NCBI RefSeq assembly: GCF_003399625.1
Contig: NZ_NBXA01000025.1
Span: 1 to 51,508, forward strand
Length of the DNA stretch: 51,508 nt
Direction of reading: 5' to 3'
DNA from: Subtercola boreus
GTDB taxonomy: Bacteria; Actinomycetota; Actinomycetes; Actinomycetales; Microbacteriaceae
Shown here: positions 34,170 to 42,890 of the stretch, one piece after another
How positions within the stretch are numbered: position 1 is the stretch's first letter
How the letters are laid out: every line of letters begins with the position of its first letter
The notes under the pieces: generated by a model
Database searches by the model: none
Told to the model about the DNA's origin: nothing
What the model saw: only the letters and a program-made list of their open reading frames with translations
Position numbers and translations under genes: made by a program

Positions 34170-35372
34170 CTAGCCTGCGCGGCGCTTCGCGAGGATCAGA
34201 TCCACATCGAAAGCGCCCGTCTCGGCCGTGTCGACGACACCCATCGAGGCGAAGCGGCTCGGCGCCGGAGCGGGCGTGGAGAGGGCAGCGGGCGCAGGGG
34301 TCGTTCCGGGAGTCGCAGCACGCCGGGCTGCTGCCGTGACATCCGGAGCCGCGTCGGCCAGCTGGCTGGCGCGCAGAGCCTCTTCCGAGCTCCTGGCAGC
34401 CGCACGGAGGGCCTCCTCGGCCCGCTCCGCGGCCTGGCGGGCATATGCCGCCACAGGCATGGCCCCGTCGATTCGGCGATTGCCGACATACAGGGGCTTC
34501 GGCAGGGGAACGGGCGTCCATCCGGAGGCACCCGCGGCGTCGGCCACCGACGCATCTCCCGCAGGCGCGGCCGAACCCGTCTGGGCGGCACCGTCGGAGG
34601 GTAGGCGCGCTGCGTCGTCCGACTCTGCGTAGGCGAGGTCGATGTCGTAGTCGTGGTCGTCTGGCTCTGCAGACGACGTGCCGGCAGGCGTTGCGGCCCG
34701 CAGACGGATGTTCCGCCCAGCGCCGGCGGCCTGCCGCGCATCACCCCCCGCGACGTGGGGATTCTCGCGCAGCGTTCGCGCACGCAACGACCGCGCGTCA
34801 CGCGCCAGCCTGCCCAGGCGCGTCACGCAGAGCGTCGCAGCCACAAGCCCGACCACCAGCACCACCCAGGCACCATTGATCGCGACCTGAACGGCGCCGA
34901 GCACGGTGACGACGAGCGCCAGCAGCAGGATGCCCGAGGCGGCCGCTCGCGCGCGCCGCAACTTCAGCGAGGCCTGTCGAAGAGTCGGGGCTGGGGTTCG
35001 GGGCGACAGCACGATGGTCTCGTAGTCTTCGGACCCGGTGCGCTCCTCGCTGGCGCGCGTCGCCGCCTGAAGCGCAAGACCCTGCTCGATCAGCGTCTGG
35101 AGGCCCGCGCGCTCGGCGAGCAGGTTCTGGGCGTTTGCCTTCTTCAGCACGCGCTGCTGTTCGGCAACGCTTCGCGCATTCGCTTCGACGCGCACCTCGT
35201 CGGGCACCTCGCTGGTCTCCGCCAGAATGCGGAGCGTCTGCTGCAACCGCACGGTGTTGCGTTCGGTCGAGAGGTATTCGTTCCGCCTGAACCAGGTCGG
35301 CAGAAGGTAGATCAGCCAGAGCACAGCGGCCAGGGCGACGATGAGGCCTCCGCCGAGCCAGTCCGTTGTCAT
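34170..35372 (-). CDS. GlpR-like membrane protein (gephyrin-like protein receptor family)
   Basis: A 400-aa protein: TM1 at about 7-26 (GGLIVALAAVLWLIYLLPTWF), a helical cytoplasmic region with ERNTVRLQQTLRILAETSEVPDEV, two more TMs (about 145-185), and a long Ala-rich disordered C-terminal part with a TPVPLPKPLYVG element. Its N terminus and its position beside rimJ and galU match the corynebacterial and mycobacterial GlpR/Rv0996 family, a membrane partner of the MoeA-like protein Glp in cell division. Here no moeA/glp gene lies between galU and rimJ. Confidence 0.65.
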   Translation of the reverse strand: MTTDWLGGGLIVALAAVLWLIYLLPTWFRRNEYLSTERNTVRLQQTLRILAETSEVPDEVRVEANARSVAEQQRVLKKANAQNLLAERAGLQTLIEQGLALQAATRASEERTGSEDYETIVLSPRTPAPTLRQASLKLRRARAAASGILLLALVVTVLGAVQVAINGAWVVLVVGLVAATLCVTRLGRLARDARSLRARTLRENPHVAGGDARQAAGAGRNIRLRAATPAGTSSAEPDDHDYDIDLAYAESDDAARLPSDGAAQTGSAAPAGDASVADAAGASGWTPVPLPKPLYVGNRRIDGAMPVAAYARQAAERAEEALRAAARSSEEALRASQLADAAPDVTAAARRAATPGTTPAPAALSTPAPAPSRFASMGVVDTAETGAFDVDLILAKRRAG

Positions 35373-35432
35373 GGGTCTACGGTATGAGGCCCGGCGCCGT
35401 ATTCGGCTGAACCGGGGGGCGCGTGTCGCCGC

Positions 35433-35471
35433 GGGCTCCGGATGCGTACCACCCGCGCGCCCATCCGGAGC
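35433..35471. terminator. Hairpin and CAG-rich repeat between acetyltransferase and GlpR-like genes
   Basis: GGCTCCGGATG and CATCCGGAGCC form an 11-bp stem with a 17-nt loop. Next to it (35475-35530) are CAGCAG runs and two copies of GCCGCTCAGCAG. The gap is 154 bp. Confidence 0.5.
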
Positions 35472-35526
35472 CCCCGCGGCAGCAGCCGCAGCCGCTCAGC
35501 AGCAGCAGCAGCCGCTCAGCAGACGC

Positions 35527-36180
35527 TCAGCGGTTGCGCGTCGCGATCGGTGTCAGCGCATCGAGCCTGTCCGCCTCGGGCACGCTCCCCTGACCTGCCG
35601 GCACCAGTCCCTCGTGCCAGCGCCGCAGCACCCCCGCCGGCAGTTCCTCGCCCACCAGGGCGAAACAGAAGTGGTCCCGCCAGTCGCCGTTGATGTGGAT
35701 GAATCGTCGCCGCAGTCCCTCGTAGCGGAAACCCAGCTTCTCGACGACCCGCAGGCTCGGTGCGTTCTCGGGCCGGATGCAGATCTCGATGCGGTGAAGC
35801 CCCACCGCGGTGAAGCAGTAGTCGGCAGCGAGGGCCACCACCGTGGGCGTGATGTTCAGCCCCGCGAACCGTTCCGCCACCCAGTAGCCGATGCTCGCCG
35901 AGGAGACCGATCCATAGCTGATCGACGACACGTTCAGCTGCCCGGCCAGCTGCCCGTTGTATTCGATCACGAACGGAAGGCCGAACCCGGCACGAGCATT
36001 CTGCTGCAGCGAACGGATGCTCGCCCGGGTGTCGAACGACAGAGGAGCATTCGGGCTCGTGGCCTCCCACTTGCGAAGCCATCCCCGATTGGAGATGAGT
36101 TCGCCCTCCAGTGCCTTGGAGTCGCGTACGCGGATGGGACGGATGCTGATGGCGCCGTCGAGCAGGGTCGGAACGAACAT
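35527..36180 (-). CDS. GNAT acetyltransferase, RimJ/RimL type
   Basis: A 217-aa N-acetyltransferase. Central blocks: AGQLNVSSISYGSVSSASIGYWVAERFAG and IEICIRPENAPSLRVVEKLGFRYEGLRRRFIHINGDWRDHFCFAL are characteristic of RimJ-like enzymes that acetylate N-terminal residues of ribosomal or other proteins. ATG 36180 is preferred to TTG 36186. It follows galU by 39 nt and is probably cotranscribed with it. Confidence 0.9.
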   Translation of the reverse strand: MFVPTLLDGAISIRPIRVRDSKALEGELISNRGWLRKWEATSPNAPLSFDTRASIRSLQQNARAGFGLPFVIEYNGQLAGQLNVSSISYGSVSSASIGYWVAERFAGLNITPTVVALAADYCFTAVGLHRIEICIRPENAPSLRVVEKLGFRYEGLRRRFIHINGDWRDHFCFALVGEELPAGVLRRWHEGLVPAGQGSVPEADRLDALTPIATRNR

Positions 36181-36219
36181 AGCCAATGATAATCACCGCA
36201 CCGGGGGCACCCGGACGTC

Positions 36220-37110
36220 TCAGAGCCCTGCGGCGAACTCCTTGATCCAGGGCCGGAGGTCGGGACCGAGGTCTTCGCGCTCGCTCGCGAGCCGGATGAT
36301 CGCCTTGATGTAGTCCAGCCGGTCGCCGGTGTCGTACCGCCGACCGCGGAAGACCACACCGTAGACACCGCCCGCGAGCTCCGGCTTCTCGACCAGGGTC
36401 TCGAGAGCATCGGTCAGCTGGATCTCGCCGCCCTTGCCCGGCTGCGTCGTCTCGAGCACGTCGAAGACCTCGGGACGAAGCACATACCGGCCGATGATGG
36501 CAAGGTTCGACGGCTGAGTTCCGGGTTCGGGCTTCTCGACGAGGCCCGTGATCCGCACCACGTCCTCCTCGTCGGTCGGCTCGACCGACGCGATCCCGTA
36601 GAGGTGTGCCTGCGACGGCTCGACCTCCATCAGAGCGATGACGCTGGCCTGGCGGGTGTCCTGCACGTCGAGCATCTTGGTCAGGAGCACGTCGCGGGCA
36701 TCGATCAGGTCATCGCCCAGCATGACCGCGAAGGGCTGGTTTCCCACGTGCGCCTTGGCGCGCAGCACGGCGTGACCGAGACCCTTCGGGTCACCCTGCC
36801 GCACGAAGTGCACGTCGGCGAGCTGGCTCGCCTCCGCCACGAGGGCGAGCTTCTTGTCGTCGCCCTTCTGCTCGAGCGTGTGCTCGAGTTCGGTGTTGCG
36901 GTCGAAGTGGTTGGCGAGCGCGTTCTTGTTGCGCCCGATGATGACGAGCACGTCGACGAGGCCGGCGGCAACCGCCTCCTCGACGACATACTGGATGGCC
37001 GGCTTGTCGACGACGGGCAGCATCTCTTTCGGCATTGCCTTCGTCGCGGGCAGGAATCGTGTTCCGAGACCGGCTGCAGGAATCACAACTTTGGTGATGG
37101 ATGAGGTCAT
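36220..37110 (-). CDS. galU: UTP-glucose-1-phosphate uridylyltransferase
   Basis: A 296-aa enzyme making UDP-glucose for envelope glycans. Blocks: VVIPAAGLGTRFLPATKAMPKEMLPVVDKPAIQYVVEEA (nucleotide-binding loop), GQ-type FVRQGDPKGLGHAVLRA, MLGDDLID metal site, and GLVEKPEPGTQPSN. Length and all key motifs are normal. ATG 37110 is fixed by the family and by a leaderless promoter box at 37118-37123. Confidence 0.95.
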   Translation of the reverse strand: MTSSITKVVIPAAGLGTRFLPATKAMPKEMLPVVDKPAIQYVVEEAVAAGLVDVLVIIGRNKNALANHFDRNTELEHTLEQKGDDKKLALVAEASQLADVHFVRQGDPKGLGHAVLRAKAHVGNQPFAVMLGDDLIDARDVLLTKMLDVQDTRQASVIALMEVEPSQAHLYGIASVEPTDEEDVVRITGLVEKPEPGTQPSNLAIIGRYVLRPEVFDVLETTQPGKGGEIQLTDALETLVEKPELAGGVYGVVFRGRRYDTGDRLDYIKAIIRLASEREDLGPDLRPWIKEFAAGL

Positions 37111-37117
37111 GGCTATG

Positions 37118-37123
37118 AGGGTA
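37118..37123 (-). promoter_or_regulatory. Predicted -10 box (leaderless start) of galU
   Basis: On the minus strand TACCCT (TANNNT) ends 7 nt before the galU ATG. Confidence 0.45.
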
Positions 37124-37182
37124 TCCAAAAATCGGAGGCCCATCGGTGGAGTTCTGAAACACCGGCGTCATGTGACACCACC

Positions 37183-37188
37183 TAAAAT
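37183..37188 (+). promoter_or_regulatory. Predicted -10 box (leaderless start) of the FCL gene
   Basis: TAAAAT, close to consensus, ends 6 nt before ATG 37195. Together with the galU box it makes an 84-bp divergent promoter region. Confidence 0.6.
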
Positions 37189-37194
37189 CATTAC

Positions 37195-37773
37195 ATGCTG
37201 TCGCAAACGAGCAATGTCAAACGCGCCCTGCGCGCGGAGCTCCGTGAACGACGGCGCAACCGCACCTCCACGGAACGGGGCGCTGCGACCGACGCGTTCA
37301 CCCAGAACCTCATGGCCCTGACGACAGAGCACGGCGCAAAACTGGTCGCCTGCTACCTCTCGGCTCCCACTGAGCCGAACACCCGCCCCTACCTCAACTG
37401 GGCGTTCGCGAACGGGGTGCGCACGCTCTTCCCGATCACCCGTGAAGACGGGTTGCTCGACTGGGCGCAGGGCGACGGCCAGACCGAGGCTGTGGGCCTG
37501 TTCGGCATGCCGGAGCCCGTCGGGGAACTGCTCGGGCCGATCGCGATCAACGATGTCGACCTCATCATCATCCCGGCTGCCGCTGTCGACAGCACGGGCA
37601 TGCGCCTCGGCTGGGGGCGCGGGTACTTCGACAAGACTCTCGGTTCCATGCAGAAATGCCCGCCCGTCTACGCTGTGATCTACGATGACGAACTGATGGA
37701 CTCGGTTCCGCGTGAGGTGCACGACCAGCCCGTCGACGGCGTCGTCACCCCGACCCGCATCCTGACCTTCTGA
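37195..37773 (+). CDS. 5-formyltetrahydrofolate cyclo-ligase
   Basis: A 192-aa folate enzyme converting 5-formyl-THF to 5,10-methenyl-THF with ATP. The N-terminal basic helix (KRALRAELRERRRNR), VACYLS, and the C-terminal LGWGRGYFDKTL signature are present; the upstream DLIIIPAAAVDSTGMR strand is typical. The start follows the TAAAAT box. Confidence 0.94.
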   Translation: MLSQTSNVKRALRAELRERRRNRTSTERGAATDAFTQNLMALTTEHGAKLVACYLSAPTEPNTRPYLNWAFANGVRTLFPITREDGLLDWAQGDGQTEAVGLFGMPEPVGELLGPIAINDVDLIIIPAAAVDSTGMRLGWGRGYFDKTLGSMQKCPPVYAVIYDDELMDSVPREVHDQPVDGVVTPTRILTF

Positions 37774-37835
37774 CTTCTGACTTCCTGACTTCCTGGCAAC
37801 ACCCCGCACGAACCACAGAGCACCTGGAGCACTTC

Positions 37836-38177
37836 TTGCCTACCTATTCCTACCGCTGCACCGAATGCGACAACGCGTTCGACATCCAGCAGGCGTTCAC
37901 CGACGATTCCCTGACGGTCTGCCCCGTGTGCGGCGGCAAGCTCCGCAAGGTCTTCGGCGCTGTGGGCGTCACGTTCAACGGATCGGGTTTCTACCGCAAT
38001 GACTCGAGGGCGACGAAGACGTCGACCGACGGCCCGAAGAAGTCGTCGGGCGAGGGCGGCGGTTCGTCATCCTCGTCCTCGGACTCGTCGTCGTCGTCGT
38101 CGTCCTCGTTCTCGTCGGACAGCAAGCCGGCATCGGCCCCGTCCAAGCCGGCCAGCGCTCCCGGCGCGGCCGCCTGA
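37836..38177 (+). CDS. FmdB family zinc-ribbon protein
   Basis: A 113-aa protein. Residues 1-50 form the FmdB zinc ribbon: PTYSYRCTECDNAFDIQQ and CPVCGGKLRKVFGAVGVTFNGSGFYRND, with two CxxC pairs. The last about 50 residues are Ser/Gly/Lys-rich with a long serine run. It uses a TTG start, supported by CTGGAG 7 nt upstream. FmdB was named as a formamidase regulator but the general role is unknown. Confidence 0.93.
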   Translation: MPTYSYRCTECDNAFDIQQAFTDDSLTVCPVCGGKLRKVFGAVGVTFNGSGFYRNDSRATKTSTDGPKKSSGEGGGSSSSSSDSSSSSSSSFSSDSKPASAPSKPASAPGAAA

Positions 38178-38202
38178 CAACCAGATCAAGACAGGAGCAC
38201 AC

Positions 38203-38664
38203 ATGTTCAAGGGTTTCAGGGAGTTCATCCTCCGCGGAAACGTCATCGACCTCGCAGTCGCCGTCGTCATCGGGGCGGCGTTCACCGCCGTCGTGACAGC
38301 GATCGTCACAGGAATCTTCAACCCGCTGATCGCCGCGATCTTCACGTCCGGCTCTATGGACGACGCTCTGATCGTGACGGTGAACGGCTCCGACGTGAAG
38401 TTCGGACTGGTGATCGGTGCGATCATCCAGTTCCTGATCATCGCTCTCGTGGTGTACTTCGTCTTCGTGCTGCCGATCAACCACCTCAAGAAGGTCGCGT
38501 TCTTCAAGGGACAGCAGAGCCCGCCCACCGAAGCGGCCGCCGCCACTCCCCCCACCGAGGCCGAACTGCTCGCCGAGATCCGCGACCTGCTCGCCGCCCA
38601 GCGCTACCTCGGCGCCACGTCGGCCAGCCAGACCCCCGCGGGCCCGCCGTTCCCCAACGAGTGA
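38203..38664 (+). CDS. mscL: Large-conductance mechanosensitive channel
   Basis: A 153-aa MscL: N-terminal MFKGFREFILRGNVIDLAVAVVIGAAF with TM1, a periplasmic loop (SGSMDDALIVTVNGSD), TM2 (VIGAIIQFLIIALVVYFVFVLPIN), and the C-terminal helix EAELLAEIRDLLAAQ. Acts as an emergency valve against low osmolarity. CAGGAG lies 7 nt before the ATG. Confidence 0.96.
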   Translation: MFKGFREFILRGNVIDLAVAVVIGAAFTAVVTAIVTGIFNPLIAAIFTSGSMDDALIVTVNGSDVKFGLVIGAIIQFLIIALVVYFVFVLPINHLKKVAFFKGQQSPPTEAAAATPPTEAELLAEIRDLLAAQRYLGATSASQTPAGPPFPNE

Positions 38665-38894
38665 CCCACAGCCCACCGGATGACCGCGCCGCCGCCCTGC
38701 CCGTGAAACGGGTGGGGCGGCGCCGTGTCAGCACCGCGCCTGCTCCCGGTTCGGACGCAGAGCCGCAGGCCTCTGCTGCCCGGCAGCCCGGCCTCCGCGC
38801 ACCCGTCGCCGACGAGGACACGCCCGCCGCCTGGGGCGACGCCCCCGACGACAACGAATCGCGCCTCCGCGCCGACGTGCCGCCGCACTACTGA
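38661..38894 (+). CDS. Small hydrophilic protein downstream of mscL, 77 aa
   Basis: GTG start overlaps the mscL stop (GTGA), which points to translational coupling. The product is charged and probably disordered: an early KRVGRRR cluster, an acidic middle, and a conserved-looking end ESRLRADVPPHY. I recall similar C termini in small actinobacterial proteins but cannot name a function. The 128 bp after it contain no gene I can support. Confidence 0.65.
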   Translation: MTHSPPDDRAAALPVKRVGRRRVSTAPAPGSDAEPQASAARQPGLRAPVADEDTPAAWGDAPDDNESRLRADVPPHY

Positions 38895-39022
38895 CGCGCC
38901 CCGCCGCTCTGTCATCTCCGCCCCTACGTAAGGGAGGATGCGGGCCCCGGTAGCGCGCCTACGACCTCCAGGGCGTCCTCATCCTCTTCCACGGGCGGAG
39001 TCCGCACGACGCTCGAGCGGAG

Positions 39023-42000
39023 TCAGACCGCGGTCAGCTGCCGCACGCCGATGACCGACGCGATGCGCGTCGCCACGGCCTCAGGGTCGGTGAACAGTTC
39101 GAAGCTGTGCACCCGCAGGTAGTGCCAGCCGAGACGCTTCAGCATGTCGGGGCGGAGGCGGAGCGATTCGCGAAGACTCATCGAGTGCACCACCGCGTCT
39201 GTCTCGACGACGATCGCACGACCCTCGTACGAGGCCACCAGGGTGAGCTTGCCACGGTGCTCGAACGCGACCTCGAGGCCCCGGGAGCCGAGGCGCCGGG
39301 CGAGGTCGATGAGCAGGGCATCCCCGGGGCTCGAGAAGGTGTCGGGCGAGGGCCCGTTCTCTGCCTCGGTGAGGATCTGCCGAAGCGACACGACTCCGTA
39401 CGTCATCCGCTCCTCGTCGATGTCGGTCGGCTTGAAGCAGCTCACGATGTCCATCGAGCGGCGGGCCCGCGTCATGCCGACGGCGAGCAACCGCTCGCCA
39501 CCCGGCTTGCCCAGCGGCCCGAAGTTCGACAGCACACGGCCGTGCGGGGTGCGCCCGTAGCCGACCGAGAAGATGACCCGGTCGCGGCTCTGCGCCACCG
39601 ACTGCTCGAGCGTCGCCACCATGAACGGCTCAGCGCGGTCCTTCAGGATGAAGTCACTCAGGTCGCTGCGCTTCGCAAAGGCCCCGAGCACAGCCTGCTG
39701 CAGCCGCACCGCGTGCTTGGCGCTGGCCGTGATGACCATGAGCGACTCGCGCGGGTACTTCTGGGCGTGGTCCATGACAAGCCAGACGACGCGTTCGACT
39801 TCGGCGTCGACACTCTCGACGGCACCGGTCTCGCTGTCGGGCATCCCGCCCGCACCCTCGAGGTAGTGCAGCGTCAGGCTGCCGTGTCCGAGGAACGTTC
39901 CCGCCCAGGGGAGCGAGTCGATCTTGCCGTTGTAGAAGCGGTGGTTCACGAGCTCGGCGAGATCTTCGCCGCCCGCGCGGTAGCTGCGGGTGAGCGACAG
40001 TGTCGGCACGATCTCGGCGAGGCGGGCCATCGCCGACTCGCCGGCCAGCTGCTCGACCGTCTCCGTGTCGACCACGGCGCCCCGCGGAGCAGGCTGCACC
40101 ACGGCGGCCACGGCGATCTCGAAGTGCGACGGCGTCTGCGTGACAGGGTCTCCGAACGCGACGACCTGCTTGGCGCGGCGGATCGCGCCCGCGTTCTCGG
40201 CGAGCGTCGTTGCGCCGGCGTCCACCAGGATGACGGCGTCGAACACGATCTCGTCGGTGATCTCACTCACCTCGTAGGGCGACGCGAGCCACACCGGAGC
40301 GAGCACGCGGCTGAGGTAGGGGGCGGCCCGCTGCAGTGTGGCAGACGTCACGCGGTCGCCGCGCAGCAGCGCCTTGAGCGCGGTGGCCTCGTCGGCGTGG
40401 TCGACCAATCCGACGCTCCACGTCTCCGACAGCTGCCAGGAGAGGATCTGCCCACTCACTGACGCATGCGCCTCGTCGACGAGCACGAAGTCCGATTCGA
40501 GCCGGTCGAGGATGCCCGTGTTGGCGCCGAGCAGGGCCCGGTCGTTCGCGAGCATCAGTTCGAGCACGCTCTGCCACCAGGCCAGCTCGAGTTCGTCGGC
40601 CACGGCATCCTCGGGGATGTGGCGCTGGGAGAGGTCGGTCAGCAGAGGGTCGAGGGCGAGCTCCCGCAGCGTGTCGAGGAGGGCCGTGCGCTCCTGCAGG
40701 TTCGCGAGAACCTCGGAGTCGGCAGCGAGCCCGTCGAGCAGCGGGATGAGTTCACTGACCGGCCGTTCCGTCAGCTGGCGGGCGGTTCCCGAGAGGCCGA
40801 GCGGCACATCCAGCCTCGCCAGATCCTCGTTCACGCGCTGGAAGGCGACCTGCACGTCGTCGAGCCCGGTCGGCACCTCCGGCGGGATTCCCGCGGCGGC
40901 GAAACGGTGCCAGAGGGTGCGCTGCTGCTGGATGCGGCGGAGCGAGGCGTTGATGTCGCTGATGTGCACCCCGGGGCGCACGTACTCCTTCGCCAGGCTC
41001 CGGAGGCGCCGACGCGAGGTGCCGGTCATCTGCGCCGAATCACGGCGCGGACCCGTGGCCGCGATGATGTCGGTGAGCGAGCGGTCGAACACCACGGGAA
41101 GGAACTTGTCGAGGGTCTCCCGCAGGTCGAGCAGCAACCGGAGGTACGACCCGAGCTCCGAGATCGTCTGGAACTGGCGCATGTGCGTCTGCCCGACGAG
41201 ATCGTAGGCACGCGTGAGCAGGTTCGGCAGGTCGACGCGGTGGACGCGCTTCGCGGTCGCGTGCACCTCTGCTGCGTCCTCGGCGGTGTCGAAGGTCGCC
41301 CCGTACCAGGGCGAGTCGCCGGGGCCGTAACGAAACTCACCGAGCGCCGCCGCCTTGATCAGCGTCTTCGCCGCCCTGCCGCGCCCCGAGGCGAGCGCCT
41401 CGAGCGACGGGCGGTCGAGGCGTGCGGTGGTGGCCGGCGGCTGGGGCAGCAGAGACAGGCGTGCGAGCTCCCGCAGGGCATCCAGAACCGAGACCTTCAG
41501 CAGGGGGTCGACGCGGGAGAGCGACTGGCGGTAGTCGAGCAGCACATGGCGGAGCCGCACGAGAGCCTCGTCGACGTCGGAGACATGCGGCTGCATGGCC
41601 TTCTCGTTGCGGCTGATCGACTGGATCAGGTCGCGCCGGAGCGTGCGCGGAGACACGGCGGCCCCGGGCAGGCCGACATCGTTGAGGCGCCGGGCGATGC
41701 CACGGAGGCTGAGGCGGCGAGGACTCACGATGAGCACACGCTTGTTCTGGGCGACGAGCGCCCCGACCGCGTTGACGATGGTCTGCGTTCCACCGGTGCC
41801 CGGAAGCGTCTTGACGACGAGGGAGTTGCCCTCCGAGATCTGCGCGACCACGTTCTCCTGCTCGGCATCCGCGTCGAGGAGGAGGGTGTCGGTCGAGGGT
41901 GTGCGCGAATCCTGCGGGCTCGGTTCCACAGGGTGGTACGACGCCTGCACCGCGCGACGGGCCGTGAGGCTCCCCGCCACGGCGTCGAGCACCGGATGAT

Positions 42001-42661
42001 CGAGCTGCCGGGCATCCGAGACCATCGAGGTGGCGACATCGGCGAACGACGACACCACGAGCCGGGGCTGCACACTGAACCAGGGCAGGTGCGAAGTGAT
42101 GCCCCGCAGGTGGTCGATGACCGGTTGCGGCTTGAACACTCCGTTGGTCGCAGCGAGAGCCACGACCGTGTCGGCGTCGAGCGTGATCTGGAACTGGTCG
42201 CGAAGGGCCCGGGCGAGTTCGGGGTTCACGAAGGGGGCACCTCGGAGAGTGAACTCGAAGTCGCGGCCGTAGCGGCGCACCGACAGCGGGCGGAGCAGGA
42301 GCGGGGCGGTGAACTCCTCTTCGTCGAGCTTCCACTGGGCGAGACCGATGGCGAGGTGCACGGAGTCGATGCCGCGCACGGCCCGGAGCTCCACTCCCTT
42401 GTCGGTGATGGCACCGGCGGCGATGCGGGCGCTGCGGAGGGCAAGCTCGTCGCGAATCAGGCTCGACAGCAGCGTCGCATTGCCGGTGATGAACTGGGCG
42501 AGGCCACTCGGGTGCGTCGACGTGAGGTCGACCCGCGAACGCGGTGAGTCGTCGAAGTGGATGAGCGGGCTGGCGCCACCGACCGCGGCGAGCTGCTCAC
42601 GCCACGCCTCGCGGGTCGGTTCGACCAGGTCGTCGGTCGAGATGATCGAACCAGTCTTCAT
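39023..42661 (-). CDS. Large SF1-type helicase/AAA-like protein with endonuclease-like C terminus; Walker A lysine missing
   Basis: A 1212-aa protein. It has the DUF4011/SF1 layout: N-terminal beta-rich part, first ATPase lobe at about 265-330 and 700-900, second lobe at about 930-1120 (TRSYRAGGEDLAEL, MVITASAKHAVRLQQAV, GVGMTRARRSMDIV-like), and a C-terminal restriction-enzyme-like domain (VVETDAVVHSMSLRESLRLRPDMLKRLGWHYLRVHS). The P-loop is LPGTGGTQT (286-294): the invariant Lys is Gly291. The DEAH box (about 727-730) is intact but the GDPxQ motif reads GDPVTQ. A ribosome site AGAGGTGAGA precedes ATG 42661. ATP use is doubtful. Confidence 0.8.
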   Translation of the reverse strand: MKTGSIISTDDLVEPTREAWREQLAAVGGASPLIHFDDSPRSRVDLTSTHPSGLAQFITGNATLLSSLIRDELALRSARIAAGAITDKGVELRAVRGIDSVHLAIGLAQWKLDEEEFTAPLLLRPLSVRRYGRDFEFTLRGAPFVNPELARALRDQFQITLDADTVVALAATNGVFKPQPVIDHLRGITSHLPWFSVQPRLVVSSFADVATSMVSDARQLDHPVLDAVAGSLTARRAVQASYHPVEPSPQDSRTPSTDTLLLDADAEQENVVAQISEGNSLVVKTLPGTGGTQTIVNAVGALVAQNKRVLIVSPRRLSLRGIARRLNDVGLPGAAVSPRTLRRDLIQSISRNEKAMQPHVSDVDEALVRLRHVLLDYRQSLSRVDPLLKVSVLDALRELARLSLLPQPPATTARLDRPSLEALASGRGRAAKTLIKAAALGEFRYGPGDSPWYGATFDTAEDAAEVHATAKRVHRVDLPNLLTRAYDLVGQTHMRQFQTISELGSYLRLLLDLRETLDKFLPVVFDRSLTDIIAATGPRRDSAQMTGTSRRRLRSLAKEYVRPGVHISDINASLRRIQQQRTLWHRFAAAGIPPEVPTGLDDVQVAFQRVNEDLARLDVPLGLSGTARQLTERPVSELIPLLDGLAADSEVLANLQERTALLDTLRELALDPLLTDLSQRHIPEDAVADELELAWWQSVLELMLANDRALLGANTGILDRLESDFVLVDEAHASVSGQILSWQLSETWSVGLVDHADEATALKALLRGDRVTSATLQRAAPYLSRVLAPVWLASPYEVSEITDEIVFDAVILVDAGATTLAENAGAIRRAKQVVAFGDPVTQTPSHFEIAVAAVVQPAPRGAVVDTETVEQLAGESAMARLAEIVPTLSLTRSYRAGGEDLAELVNHRFYNGKIDSLPWAGTFLGHGSLTLHYLEGAGGMPDSETGAVESVDAEVERVVWLVMDHAQKYPRESLMVITASAKHAVRLQQAVLGAFAKRSDLSDFILKDRAEPFMVATLEQSVAQSRDRVIFSVGYGRTPHGRVLSNFGPLGKPGGERLLAVGMTRARRSMDIVSCFKPTDIDEERMTYGVVSLRQILTEAENGPSPDTFSSPGDALLIDLARRLGSRGLEVAFEHRGKLTLVASYEGRAIVVETDAVVHSMSLRESLRLRPDMLKRLGWHYLRVHSFELFTDPEAVATRIASVIGVRQLTAV

Positions 42662-42890
42662 CGCCGTCTCACCTCTGCCGGGGGCTCCGGAGTCGGCGCG
42701 GCGACTCCACGCCGACGTCGCTTCGTCGGTGCCAGACTCTTGAGGGTCTGATTCTCGTTTCTTATCGGCACGCCACACACAAGCACCTTATGCGCGACAC
42801 GCCCGTATTCCCGGGAGGCGGGCCAGAGTTTCGCGAGGTCTGCGTGTCGTCTTGTGCGGGGCGCCGCCGTGGGCGTGACAAAATTGGGTC

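Noticed and set aside
40466-42547. 693-codon plus-strand frame opposite the helicase-like gene
   Set aside because: Composition (many Arg, Glu, Gly, His) is that of an antisense shadow and no motif is visible.
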